In this document: piece after piece, positions 17,024-26,064 of the stretch
Position numbering within the stretch: position 1 is the first letter of the stretch
Layout: every line of letters begins with the position of its first letter
NCBI GenBank assembly: GCA_913775265.1
Contig: CAJYJH010000068.1
Location: 1 to 64,000 of the forward strand
Length of the DNA stretch: 64,000 bases
Direction of reading: 5' to 3'
Source: an uncultured Mucilaginibacter sp.
Lineage (GTDB): Bacteria > Bacteroidota > Bacteroidia > Sphingobacteriales > Sphingobacteriaceae
Notes under the pieces: generated by a model
Told to the model about the DNA's origin: nothing
The model's database searches: none
The model's input: only the letters and a program-made list of their open reading frames with translations
Made by a program: the position numbers and the translations under genes

Positions 17024-17578
17024 ATGCTTGAAACCACCAGCAGCGCTGAATATGAACTAATTCAGCGCTGTCAGCAAGGCTCATTAAAATATCAGGAACA
17101 GCTGTATAAGCAGTTCTATGGCTATGCTATGGGTATTGGTTTGCGCTACTGCGATACCCGCGATGATGCACTGGAGGTAGTTAACGATGCATTCATCAAG
17201 GTATTTAATACTATAAATACCTTCAACCTTGACAAATCATTTAAAGCCTGGATACGCCGTATTATTATTAATACGGCTATCGACAGGCGTCGTAAGGATT
17301 TAAAATACCAGCTGCATACTGATATGGAGTATGCCAGCCACATTGGGCATAACCACACAGCCATACAACAGCTTAATGCTAAAGACATTTTAAAGCTGAT
17401 GGATGGATTGCCGGCACTGCAGCGTGCCATTTTTAACTTGTATGAGATTGATGGATATAACCACGACGAGATCGCAGTTATGCTGAATATACCTGCCAGT
17501 TCATCGCGGGTTTATTTAAGCAGGGCAAAAGAGAAATTACGCAAAGCATTAACCCACATAGCGCAAGGCCATGAGTGA
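17024..17578 (+). CDS. ECF-type RNA polymerase sigma factor
   Basis: A 184-residue sigma-70 family protein with region 2 (EQLYKQFYGYAMGIGLRYC, then DDALEVVNDAFIKVF and FKAWIRRIIINTAIDRRR) and region 4 (LPALQRAIFNLYEIDGYNHDEIAVML, followed by SSRVYLSRAKEKLRK). Regions 1 and 3 are absent, as expected for an ECF factor. The last 8 nt overlap the following gene, a membrane protein that is probably its anti-sigma partner. Target genes are not known. Confidence 0.93.
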   Translation: MLETTSSAEYELIQRCQQGSLKYQEQLYKQFYGYAMGIGLRYCDTRDDALEVVNDAFIKVFNTINTFNLDKSFKAWIRRIIINTAIDRRRKDLKYQLHTDMEYASHIGHNHTAIQQLNAKDILKLMDGLPALQRAIFNLYEIDGYNHDEIAVMLNIPASSSRVYLSRAKEKLRKALTHIAQGHE

Positions 17579-19049
17579 ACAATTTGACGACGAATTAAGC
17601 AAACACATTTCCGACGTATTTGACCAATACGAGGATACCGCTCCTGCCGAGGAGGGCTGGTTGCAGCTGCGTCAAAAATTTCTGCCTCAAAAAAAGCGCA
17701 GGATTATCCCGTTGTGGTGGAGTGTAGCCGCTACGATACTCATCTTGGCTTTATTTGGGGTTTGGTTATACAATATGCCTCAGCAGCCAAAATCAACCGT
17801 AGTAAAAACGAGAATTTATAAACAACCTGTAGATACACTGATTCAAAATCGTTCGAATAGTACAGCAGACCAATCGAATCCGAGGGTAAGTGACAGGATT
17901 GCTGGCGAAAAGCAGTATGCTGCTATTGCTGATCAGAAAATTAAAAGCAGACGTTCCTTAAATACAGTACATCCAAGAAACGCTTATTCGCCTGCAATCC
18001 CTAACAGTAATCCCGAAACAGCAAAAAATGTTATTGTAGCACCACCTGCTTTGGCATCAACCCGAACTGGAAGCGACATTACTCAACCAACAATTAATCC
18101 AGGCAGTCAATCGGTCGATAATCGTAGCATAACCGATAAAACAAGCTCTGCAGCTTCCATTAATAATACTGCAATTGCAAAAAATGATGATAGTACACAG
18201 AATAACGGTGTATCCGTTATTGCACAACAACGCGTTAAGCAGTCGTCGGTAACTAATCCACGTAGCGACTCGGCATTCATCAATAAAAATTCGGGAATGG
18301 AAAAGCTGTTAGCTGCAGAACAGCGTATGGAAAAGACTCAGAAAACGAAAAAGAGCCCGGCCACTATAGACAAGAAAGTTTTGTTTAACATTTATGCTGC
18401 TACCTATTTTAATTATGCCGAAGGCAGTAAAACTCAGTTTAATACCGGTGCGGGTGTAAGTACGGATATCCGTTTATCCGGGAACTTCAAATTATCGACT
18501 GGCGTAGCAATTGGTAAAAACACATTGGATTATAACGGGCAACCGACGCAATCGGGCATATTAAGAAGCGCAGTAAGCGCTGCTCCTGCTGTTTCTGATG
18601 TTAACGCCAGTTACAGTAATACCACTTTAGGCATTGTACCTTTACGGGTTGCTACTACGCCTGTAGTGAGTGCCTACAATGTAAGCCTTACTGGTTTAGA
18701 CATTCCATTAAATATAAAGTACGAGCTCAATCCTCAGAAGAACGACAGCTACATATCGGCCGGCTTAAGCTCGGGCACGTTTATTACCGAAAACTATACT
18801 TACCGTTACGATAATACGCCTAATGCTTTTGGTGTGTCCAGCAACCTGCCCGATGCCACTACCCGGCGCAGCTTTAGTAGGTTTGATTTTGCACGCACGC
18901 TTAACCTATCTATTGGTATGGGTTATCAAATCAGCAAACAGAACCGTCTAATTATTGAGCCGTTCCTTAAGTACCCGCTAAGCGGCTTAGGGTCTGAGCA
19001 GATTAGGTTCGGTGCTGGCGGACTAAACCTGCGGTTTAAATTTCAGTAA
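17571..19049 (+). CDS. Probable anti-sigma/trans-envelope protein with C-terminal barrel-like domain
   Basis: The first 45 residues are acidic then basic and look cytoplasmic (DDELSKHISDVFDQYEDT, KKRRII). A single membrane helix follows at about 46-68 (PLWWSVAATILILALFGVWL). Then comes a 190-residue Ser/Thr/Asn-rich linker, and from about residue 267 a beta-rich domain with alternating hydrophobic residues that ends in the outer-membrane-like LNLRFKFQ. The gene overlaps the ECF sigma gene by 8 nt, so the N-terminus probably binds that sigma factor. The combination of an inner-membrane helix with a porin-like end suggests a protein spanning the envelope; this is inference. No classical zinc anti-sigma motif is visible. 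Confidence 0.7.
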   Translation: MSEQFDDELSKHISDVFDQYEDTAPAEEGWLQLRQKFLPQKKRRIIPLWWSVAATILILALFGVWLYNMPQQPKSTVVKTRIYKQPVDTLIQNRSNSTADQSNPRVSDRIAGEKQYAAIADQKIKSRRSLNTVHPRNAYSPAIPNSNPETAKNVIVAPPALASTRTGSDITQPTINPGSQSVDNRSITDKTSSAASINNTAIAKNDDSTQNNGVSVIAQQRVKQSSVTNPRSDSAFINKNSGMEKLLAAEQRMEKTQKTKKSPATIDKKVLFNIYAATYFNYAEGSKTQFNTGAGVSTDIRLSGNFKLSTGVAIGKNTLDYNGQPTQSGILRSAVSAAPAVSDVNASYSNTTLGIVPLRVATTPVVSAYNVSLTGLDIPLNIKYELNPQKNDSYISAGLSSGTFITENYTYRYDNTPNAFGVSSNLPDATTRRSFSRFDFARTLNLSIGMGYQISKQNRLIIEPFLKYPLSGLGSEQIRFGAGGLNLRFKFQ

Positions 19050-19056
19050 ATAAATG

Positions 19057-20277
19057 TTATTTAAAGCGGATTGCTTTAACCGGCGAAATTTTGCTGACCA
19101 ACATGGATGGCAGCAACAGTACTAATAAGCATATTACTAATGTACCCAGGTTGAGTAGTAACACATCGGTAGCATGAAGTTCGATAGGCACAAACTTCAT
19201 GTAATAAGATGCTTCATCCAGTTTAAAGAAGTGCGTAGACTGCTGAAACCAGCTCAGGCCTACACCCAACAAGTTCCCCAGCAATAAACCTACACCAACC
19301 AGGTAAGCGGCATTGTATAAAAAGACAGATTGTATTCCCCAGTTGGTTGCGCCAAGCGCTTTAAACATACCTATCATCGCGGTGCGCTCCAGTATCATAA
19401 TCAAAAGGGCCGATATCATGTTGATGACCGCTACAATGGTCATTAAAATAAGCATCACCTGCGTATTCACATCCAACAGTTTTAACCATTCGAAAATGGT
19501 TGGATAAATCTCGTCAACCGTATAGAGGCGCAAATAAGTAGGTAAAATATTATTCAGATCAATACCCGCCTGTTTCAGCTGATCGAAATCGTTGGTTTGC
19601 ACCTCGTACCCTCCGGCCTCACGGTGCGTCCAGTTATTCAATCGTTGGATAATGGCCAGGTTACCAATCACAAAAGTCTTGTCTACATCCTCTACGCCCA
19701 CATTGTAGATACCTACAATGTTAAACTTACGTGTGCGCATGGGCTCTTGTACAAAGTACATTAAAAAGCTATCACCTACTTTAAGTTTTAACCGCGAGGC
19801 AGTATAATTGGAAATCATGATCTGCTTTTGCGCAGCGGCAGAGTCGGCAAAATCTATAAAATTGCCGGATAATAAAGTATACTTGAATATGCCCCAATCG
19901 TAGGTTTTGTCTACACCTTTCAATACTACGCCTTCAATCTCCCCATTGGCTTTAATGATGCCAGGTTTGGTTGCGTAAGGCATAATTCCTTTAACCAGCG
20001 GCAGCGCTTTGGCTTTGGCCACAAAAATACTGTCGACCATAAACGGAGAGTTCTCGTACGAAAAATTATTATCCAGCTTGGTGATCTGGATATCGCCGGC
20101 GAAGCCTCTTACCTTACCCTGTATTTCGCGTTTAAATCCTTTTACAATGGCCAGCGACAAAATCATGACGCCCAGGCCCAGCATAATGCCCAATATGGCA
20201 ATACGCACAATCAGTTTTGAAAATGTGCGCTTGCTTTGAAAAGTAAGCCGCGAAGCAACAAAGGATGAAAAATTCAA
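19057..20277 (-). CDS. FtsX/LolC-type ABC transporter permease
   Basis: The 406-residue protein has one N-terminal helix (ILGIMLGLGVMILSLAIVKG at about 29-48), a large periplasmic MacB-like domain, and three C-terminal helices including MLILMTIVAVINMISALLIMILER and the terminal VSKISPVKAIRFK typical of LolC/LolE permeases. It may help extract lipoproteins from the inner membrane, but no ATPase lies next to it. The start is a TTG at 20277: no in-frame ATG exists nearby, and the N-terminus NFSSFVASRL fits the family. Confidence 0.88.
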   Translation of the reverse strand: MNFSSFVASRLTFQSKRTFSKLIVRIAILGIMLGLGVMILSLAIVKGFKREIQGKVRGFAGDIQITKLDNNFSYENSPFMVDSIFVAKAKALPLVKGIMPYATKPGIIKANGEIEGVVLKGVDKTYDWGIFKYTLLSGNFIDFADSAAAQKQIMISNYTASRLKLKVGDSFLMYFVQEPMRTRKFNIVGIYNVGVEDVDKTFVIGNLAIIQRLNNWTHREAGGYEVQTNDFDQLKQAGIDLNNILPTYLRLYTVDEIYPTIFEWLKLLDVNTQVMLILMTIVAVINMISALLIMILERTAMIGMFKALGATNWGIQSVFLYNAAYLVGVGLLLGNLLGVGLSWFQQSTHFFKLDEASYYMKFVPIELHATDVLLLNLGTLVICLLVLLLPSMLVSKISPVKAIRFK

Positions 20278-20335
20278 GGCAAACAGTTTTTTTGTACTTT
20301 CGCAAATATGCAGATTTCGTACCGAATGTGTACAT

Positions 20336-20343
20336 TACGTTTG
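20336..20343 (+). promoter_or_regulatory. Candidate -7 element before the NamZ-like gene
   Basis: TACGTTTG matches the -7 consensus TAnnTTTG exactly and lies 34 bases before the ATG at 20378. The -33 element is weak (TTTC at 20315). Confidence 0.4.
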
Positions 20344-20377
20344 GTACGCATTTTTGTAAATCTGTAAATCATTACCT

Positions 20378-21619
20378 ATGAAAAAAACAGTCACTGCTGC
20401 AGCCTTATTGCTCTTAAATATGGCCCTGGCCTGCGGTAATCCCTCGCCCGCTAATAAGCAGAGAGCAACCTCATCAAAACGTGCAATTGTAAGGCATCAA
20501 CCTGCCAATGAAATTATACCGGCAGCCGATCAAACTCAGTTGTATTTACCCTACTTAAAGGGTAAAAAGATAGGTATGGTAGTTAACCCAACCTCCATCA
20601 TCGGAGGCCATAAAACCACTGTAGTCGACAGCTTGGTGAAGCGAGGCGTTAGCATCAAAAAAATATTCGGACCAGAACATGGTTTTAGAGGCAATGCCAG
20701 CGATGGGGCTGATGTAAAAAGCACGGTAGACAAAAAAACCGGCATACCGGTAGTGTCCTTGTATGGTGCCAAAAATAAACCTACTCCTGACGATCTGAAA
20801 GGGCTGGATTTACTGGTTTTTGATATCCAGGATGTAGGTACCCGTTTTTACACTTACATATCCACGCTGCACTACATTATGGAAGCTTGTGCCGAAAACA
20901 ATGTAGAGCTCATGGTATTGGATCGTCCTAACCCCAACGGATATTTTGTGGATGGTCCGGTTCTGGATACGGCCTACCGCTCGTTTGTGGGCATGCACCC
21001 TATACCGGTGGTTCACGGCATGACCATTGCCGAGTATGCACAAATGATTAACGGCGAGGGCTGGCTTAAAAACAAGGTAAAGTGCAAGCTCAAAATCATC
21101 AAGGTGGCTAATTATAACCACAGTTTACCTTATACCTTACCGGTTAACCCATCACCTAATTTAAATACGCAACAGTCTATTTTGCTGTACCCAGGTATCT
21201 GTTTTTTTGAAGGCACTACCTTAAGTTTGGGTCGGGGCACTACATTTCCGTTCCAGGTGGCAGGGCACCCGTTGCTCAAAGGCATCTACAGCTTCTCATT
21301 TACACCGGTGCCTATGCCAGGTATCAGCGATAATCCGCCTCAAAAAAATGTAGAATGCTTTGGCATTGACCTGCGCAACTATGACACTCAGTTGCTGCGT
21401 AAAAGCGGACGGCTCAATTTGTCGTGGTTGATGGATGTTTATCAAAAATTTCCGCAGAAAGACCAATTTTTTAACGCGTACTTCACCAAGCTTGCCGGCA
21501 CCGAGCAGTTGCGCAAGCAGATCGAAGCCGGCATGACCGAAGCCACCATCAGAAACAGTTGGGAGCCGGCACTAAGCAAGTTTAAGCAAACCCGTAAAAA
21601 GTACTTACTATATAATTAA
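20378..21619 (+). CDS. namZ: DUF1343 protein, NamZ-like exo-beta-N-acetylmuramidase
   Basis: The 413-residue protein has an N-terminal signal ending LNMALACG, with Cys19 a plausible lipidation site, then the DUF1343 domain: MVVNPTSIIGGH, GPEHGFRGNASDGA, VFDIQDVGTRFYTYISTL, LDRPNPNG, and FEGTTLSLGRGTTFPF. The characterised member from Bacillus subtilis (NamZ) releases MurNAc from peptidoglycan fragments. Here the enzyme would act in the periplasm or at the cell surface in wall recycling. No other recycling genes are adjacent. Family assignment is firm; activity is inferred. Confidence 0.9.
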   Translation: MKKTVTAAALLLLNMALACGNPSPANKQRATSSKRAIVRHQPANEIIPAADQTQLYLPYLKGKKIGMVVNPTSIIGGHKTTVVDSLVKRGVSIKKIFGPEHGFRGNASDGADVKSTVDKKTGIPVVSLYGAKNKPTPDDLKGLDLLVFDIQDVGTRFYTYISTLHYIMEACAENNVELMVLDRPNPNGYFVDGPVLDTAYRSFVGMHPIPVVHGMTIAEYAQMINGEGWLKNKVKCKLKIIKVANYNHSLPYTLPVNPSPNLNTQQSILLYPGICFFEGTTLSLGRGTTFPFQVAGHPLLKGIYSFSFTPVPMPGISDNPPQKNVECFGIDLRNYDTQLLRKSGRLNLSWLMDVYQKFPQKDQFFNAYFTKLAGTEQLRKQIEAGMTEATIRNSWEPALSKFKQTRKKYLLYN

Positions 21620-21725
21620 GACAGTATAATTACCGGGATACAGTGCAAACAATTAGCAGTTGAGCACACTTTTTACAATAACACACTTTACATACAACAA
21701 CTAAAAATATTACATCTCTGCAACT

Positions 21726-22643
21726 ATGAAAATTGTTTTTATGGGTACGCCCGAATTTGCAGTAGCTTCGTTAGAAGCGCTGATTGAAGCGGGCAGCCAG
21801 ATTGTAGGCGTAGTTACCGCGCCCGACAAACCGGCAGGGCGTGGCCAAAAGCTTAACGAATCGGCTGTTAAAAAATTCGCTGTCGAAAAAGGCTTAAAAG
21901 TATTACAACCGGTAAAATTGAAAGACCCGGAGTTTTTGGCAGAATTAAAGTCCTTAAATGCCGACCTGCAAGTAGTGGTAGCTTTCAGGATGCTGCCCGA
22001 AGCGGTTTGGAATATGCCACCTAAAGGCACTATTAACCTACATGCCTCGTTGTTACCGCAATACCGTGGCGCTGCACCTATCAACTGGGCTATCATTAAC
22101 GGCGAGCCGGAAAGCGGTGTAACCACATTTTTCCTGAAACAGGAGATTGATACCGGCGATATTTTGTTTGTTGAAAAAATTACGATTGCTGATGATGTAA
22201 CCGCTGGAGAGTACCACGACCGCCTGATGCATAAAGGTGCAGGCCTATTGGTTAAAACCGTAAAAGCCATTGAAAGTGGCCGCTACACCGAACAACCGCA
22301 GGAACAGTTGGCTGAGGGACAGGAATTAAAACATGCCCCTAAAATTTTCAAAGAAGATTGTCGCGTAGATTGGAACCATCCGGTTGGCCAGGTTTATAAT
22401 CTGATCCGTGGCCTTAGCCCTCACCCTGCAGCGTTTACCGAATTGAACGGCAAGACCATCAAAATCTACCAAGCCACTAAAGAAACGACAGCCCCCAAGC
22501 ATACGCCTGGGCAATACGATACCGACAATAAAACTTATCTAAAATTTGCCTGCAACAACGGTTACGTTCACCTTACTGATGTACAGTTGGAAGGTAAAAA
22601 AAGAATGGGTATTGATGAATTTTTGCGAGGACAAAAGCTCTAA
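21726..22643 (+). CDS. fmt: Methionyl-tRNA formyltransferase
   Basis: Fmt formylates Met-tRNAfMet using 10-formyltetrahydrofolate. The 305-residue sequence starts KIVFMGTPEFAV and holds the formyltransferase signature HASLLPQYRGAAPINWAI with the catalytic Asn/His/Asp set (INLHAS, then DTGDIL), followed by the smaller OB-like C-terminal domain (DCRVDWNHP, LRGQKL). It stands alone, with no def gene beside it. Confidence 0.97.
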   Translation: MKIVFMGTPEFAVASLEALIEAGSQIVGVVTAPDKPAGRGQKLNESAVKKFAVEKGLKVLQPVKLKDPEFLAELKSLNADLQVVVAFRMLPEAVWNMPPKGTINLHASLLPQYRGAAPINWAIINGEPESGVTTFFLKQEIDTGDILFVEKITIADDVTAGEYHDRLMHKGAGLLVKTVKAIESGRYTEQPQEQLAEGQELKHAPKIFKEDCRVDWNHPVGQVYNLIRGLSPHPAAFTELNGKTIKIYQATKETTAPKHTPGQYDTDNKTYLKFACNNGYVHLTDVQLEGKKRMGIDEFLRGQKL

Positions 22644-22712
22644 ATCAGAGTATTATACATACAAATAAATTCAAAGCTTCGAACTTTTAGTAAGATAGAC
22701 ATCAATTAAACA

Positions 22713-22748
22713 CAAATCGCCGTTACTCAAAGAAGTAGCGGCGATTTG
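22713..22748. terminator. Bidirectional terminator between fmt and the RND operon
   Basis: Stem CAAATCGCCGTTAC / GTAGCGGCGATTTG of 14 pairs, including one wobble, with an 8-nt loop, placed between the convergent fmt and RND pump genes. The flanks are T/A-rich rather than true T tracts. Confidence 0.65.
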
Positions 22749-22768
22749 CGCTTTATAGGAATCTGTAA

Positions 22769-25700
22769 CTATGCTTCGGGCAAGGCTTTACCATGGTCGC
22801 CTTCTTTATCTTGCCGATTACGTTGTAGTTCTTCCAGCTTCTCTTTGCCGTAAGCAAACTTGGTAATCAAATAATATAAAACCGGCACCACAAATATGGC
22901 CAGCGAGGTCGCAGCCAACATACCGCCAAATACAGTCCAACCAATAGTTTTACGAGCTTCGGCACCAGCACCCGAGGCAATCATCAACGGCACCACCCCC
23001 AAGATAAATGCCAACGAGGTCATGATGATTGGACGTAAACGTAAACGCACTGCCTCTAATACCGCTTCCTCCAACTCATGTCCGGCATCAACCCGCTCTT
23101 TGGCAAACTCTACGATTAGAATAGCGTTCTTAGCCGACAAACCGATAAGCGTAATCAAACCAATTTGCGCGTATACGTTATTCGTCAGCTTTGGTAAAAA
23201 CGTCAGGAATAATATTGCACCAAAGGCTCCCAGCGGTACGGCCAATAGCACCGAAAACGGAACCGACCAACTCTCGTATAATGCGGCCAGGAACAGGAAT
23301 ACAAAGCCGATAGATAAGGCGAATATGTATACCGTTTTAGACCCAGATAATAATTCCTCACGTGTTAAGCCCGAAAACTCGTAACCATATCCTTCCGGTA
23401 AATACTGTGCAGCAGTTTCTTGCAGGGCTTTAATAGCGTCGCCACTACTGTAACCCGGAGCCGGGCTACCGTTAATCTCGGCAGAACGGAACAGGTTATA
23501 GTGAGAAATCAGCGGTGCATTCTCAATTACCTTATAAGAGGTTACCGTGCTTAGGGGCAACATATTTCCTGACGAATTACGAACAAAAAATTGTCCCAGG
23601 TTTTGAATACTAGTACGGTATGAAGTATCTGCTTGTGCTACCACCCTGAAATTACGGCCGTAAATGGTAAAATCGTTAACATACGAACTTCCAAGATAGG
23701 TTTGGATAGCATTGTTTATGTCCGAAATCTGTACACCTAAACGTTTAGCCTTTTCGCGGTCAACAATTAACTGATAAGCGGGTGTACGGGCAGTAAAGAA
23801 CGAAAATGAACGCGAAATCTCTTTACGCTGTCCCAATGCGGCGATAAAGCCTTGAAGAGTTTTCTCGAAGTTTTTAATATCCCCGCCGGCTTGTTTTTCT
23901 TCCAAAATAAAAGAGAAACCTGCGGTGTTACCCAAACCTGGAATGGCCGGCGGCTGAATTACCACCACACTGGCTTCTTTGTACTTAGCCAGTTTTTGCT
24001 GTAAAGTAGCTACAATGCCAGCAGCATCTTCACCATCACCTTTACGCTCATCCCACGGCTTTAACTGCACAAATATCGTAGCACTGTTCGACTTACTGGC
24101 AAAGTTTACGGCGTTTAATCCACCCAAAGCTGCGTAATGACCAATGCCCGGAATACTATCCAAAGTACCCATCATGCGTTTCAGCATGTCTACCGTACGC
24201 TGGGTGGATGAACCTTCAGGTAAATCGTAAGTAACATAGATACGCCCCTCATCCTCTATCGGTAAGAATCCTGAAGGCTTACCTTTAAACAAGAATACTG
24301 TTCCAACGATAACAACTACCAGGAACATAATGATCCACCTGGAGCCTTTGATGCTTTTGTCTACACCTTTTTCGTATTTCCCCGTAACACGGCCAAACCA
24401 GTTGTTAAATTTATAGAAGAACCGATCGAGCCAACCTTTAGAATTTTCATCTATCTTATGTGATTTTAACAACAATATACACAATGCCGGAGTAAGCGAC
24501 AGTGCCACAAAAGCCGATATCAGTACTGATATGGCGATAGTAATGGCGAACTGCTGGTACAGTCGACCGACGATACCCGGAACAAAGCCTACCGGTACAA
24601 ACACCGCTGCCAAAATCAAGGCAATAGCGATTACCGGGGCCGATATATCCCGCATGGCATGTTCGGTAGCTTCGCGTGGCGACATGTCCTCTTCGTCCAT
24701 GTAATGCTGCACAGCTTCAACCACCACAATGGCATCATCTACCACAATACCAATAGCGAGCACGAAACCGAATAACGTAAGCGTGTTGATGGTAAAGCCT
24801 AACGGAATAAAGAAGATGAACGTACCTATAATAGATACTGGAATAGCCAGTACAGGAATTAAAGTCGAACGCCAGCTTTGCAGGAAGAGGAATACTACAA
24901 TTACTACCAGTCCCAAAGCCTCAAGCAGCGTATGTATCACTTCCTCTACAGAAACCTTTACTACCGTGATAGACTCGAAAGGCACCACGTAGCTAATATC
25001 AGCAGGGAATGTTTTTTTCAACTGCTCCATAGTCGCATACACACCTTCGGCAGTTTCGAGCGAGTTACTGTTGGGTGCCTGGTAAACCAGCAGGTAAGAT
25101 GCCCGCTTGCCATCCACAAAGGAGTTACCGGTATAGTTAAATTTTCCTAACTGCACGCGGGCCACATCTTTTAAATGCACCAGTGCACCGGTATTGGGTT
25201 GTGTACGTACAATAATGTTTTCGAACTCCTCCGGTTTCACCAAACGGCCTTTGGTAAGCACGGTATACTCAAAGGTTTGTCCGTTTAACTGCGGTGGCGC
25301 ACCTACCGTACCGGCGGCTACTTGCACGTTTTGCTCTTGCAAAGCAGCGGTAACCTCGGCAGCCGTCATACCATACGAGGCCAGCTTATCAGGCTTTAGC
25401 CATATACGCATACTAAAGTCATCAGCACGGGTAAACACGTCGCCCACACCTTTCGAGCGCAATAATGCATCACGTACAAATACGTTAGTATAGTTGTCTA
25501 CAAAAGTTACATCGTGCGTTCCTTTAGGCGAGTACATAGCCACCAGCATTAAGATACTGGGGTTACGCTTACGTACGGTTAAACCCAAGCGCTGCACTTC
25601 TTGTGGCAGGGTAGGTTGCGCAATACTCACCCGGTTCTGCACATCGAGTGCGGCAATATTAATGTCAGTACCTACCTCAAAGTTAACGGTCATATTCATT

Positions 25701-25963
25701 TGCCCATTGCTGGTACTGTTACTTTGCAGGTAAGTCATGCCCGGCGTACCGTTTACCTGCACCTCGACCGGGGTGGCCACAGTTTGTTCCACCGTCAACG
25801 CATCGGCACCGGTGTAAGTACCGGTTACCTGTACGGTAGGCGGAGTAATGTCCGGGTACTGACCTATAGGCAGGCTCGTAATAGCCAGTATACCCACTAC
25901 CACAATCACTATCGAAATAACAATGGCAGTAACCGGTCGTCTTATAAATACATCTGCGATCAT
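22769..25963 (-). CDS. RND multidrug efflux pump, AcrB/HAE1 family
   Basis: A 1064-residue inner-membrane pump with twelve helices and two large periplasmic loops. The proton-relay pair of aspartates is in FVLAIGIVVDDAIVVVEAV, and the N-terminal MIADVFIRRPVTAIVISIVIVVVG is typical of HAE1 proteins. It likely exports hydrophobic compounds using the proton gradient. It is preceded by the adaptor and channel genes in the same direction (channel, adaptor, pump), so all three parts of an AcrAB-TolC-type machine are here. Substrates cannot be told; no regulator is adjacent. Confidence 0.96.
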   Translation of the reverse strand: MIADVFIRRPVTAIVISIVIVVVGILAITSLPIGQYPDITPPTVQVTGTYTGADALTVEQTVATPVEVQVNGTPGMTYLQSNSTSNGQMNMTVNFEVGTDINIAALDVQNRVSIAQPTLPQEVQRLGLTVRKRNPSILMLVAMYSPKGTHDVTFVDNYTNVFVRDALLRSKGVGDVFTRADDFSMRIWLKPDKLASYGMTAAEVTAALQEQNVQVAAGTVGAPPQLNGQTFEYTVLTKGRLVKPEEFENIIVRTQPNTGALVHLKDVARVQLGKFNYTGNSFVDGKRASYLLVYQAPNSNSLETAEGVYATMEQLKKTFPADISYVVPFESITVVKVSVEEVIHTLLEALGLVVIVVFLFLQSWRSTLIPVLAIPVSIIGTFIFFIPLGFTINTLTLFGFVLAIGIVVDDAIVVVEAVQHYMDEEDMSPREATEHAMRDISAPVIAIALILAAVFVPVGFVPGIVGRLYQQFAITIAISVLISAFVALSLTPALCILLLKSHKIDENSKGWLDRFFYKFNNWFGRVTGKYEKGVDKSIKGSRWIIMFLVVVIVGTVFLFKGKPSGFLPIEDEGRIYVTYDLPEGSSTQRTVDMLKRMMGTLDSIPGIGHYAALGGLNAVNFASKSNSATIFVQLKPWDERKGDGEDAAGIVATLQQKLAKYKEASVVVIQPPAIPGLGNTAGFSFILEEKQAGGDIKNFEKTLQGFIAALGQRKEISRSFSFFTARTPAYQLIVDREKAKRLGVQISDINNAIQTYLGSSYVNDFTIYGRNFRVVAQADTSYRTSIQNLGQFFVRNSSGNMLPLSTVTSYKVIENAPLISHYNLFRSAEINGSPAPGYSSGDAIKALQETAAQYLPEGYGYEFSGLTREELLSGSKTVYIFALSIGFVFLFLAALYESWSVPFSVLLAVPLGAFGAILFLTFLPKLTNNVYAQIGLITLIGLSAKNAILIVEFAKERVDAGHELEEAVLEAVRLRLRPIIMTSLAFILGVVPLMIASGAGAEARKTIGWTVFGGMLAATSLAIFVVPVLYYLITKFAYGKEKLEELQRNRQDKEGDHGKALPEA

Positions 25964-26064
25964 TCTTTTATGAATTTGCCTGTTTACATCTGCCTTTGCA
26001 GGGCAGCTGTAAACAGTTAACTTTTAAAGCTATTTAATGGAGCAGGCCAAGCTGCTTATATCTT

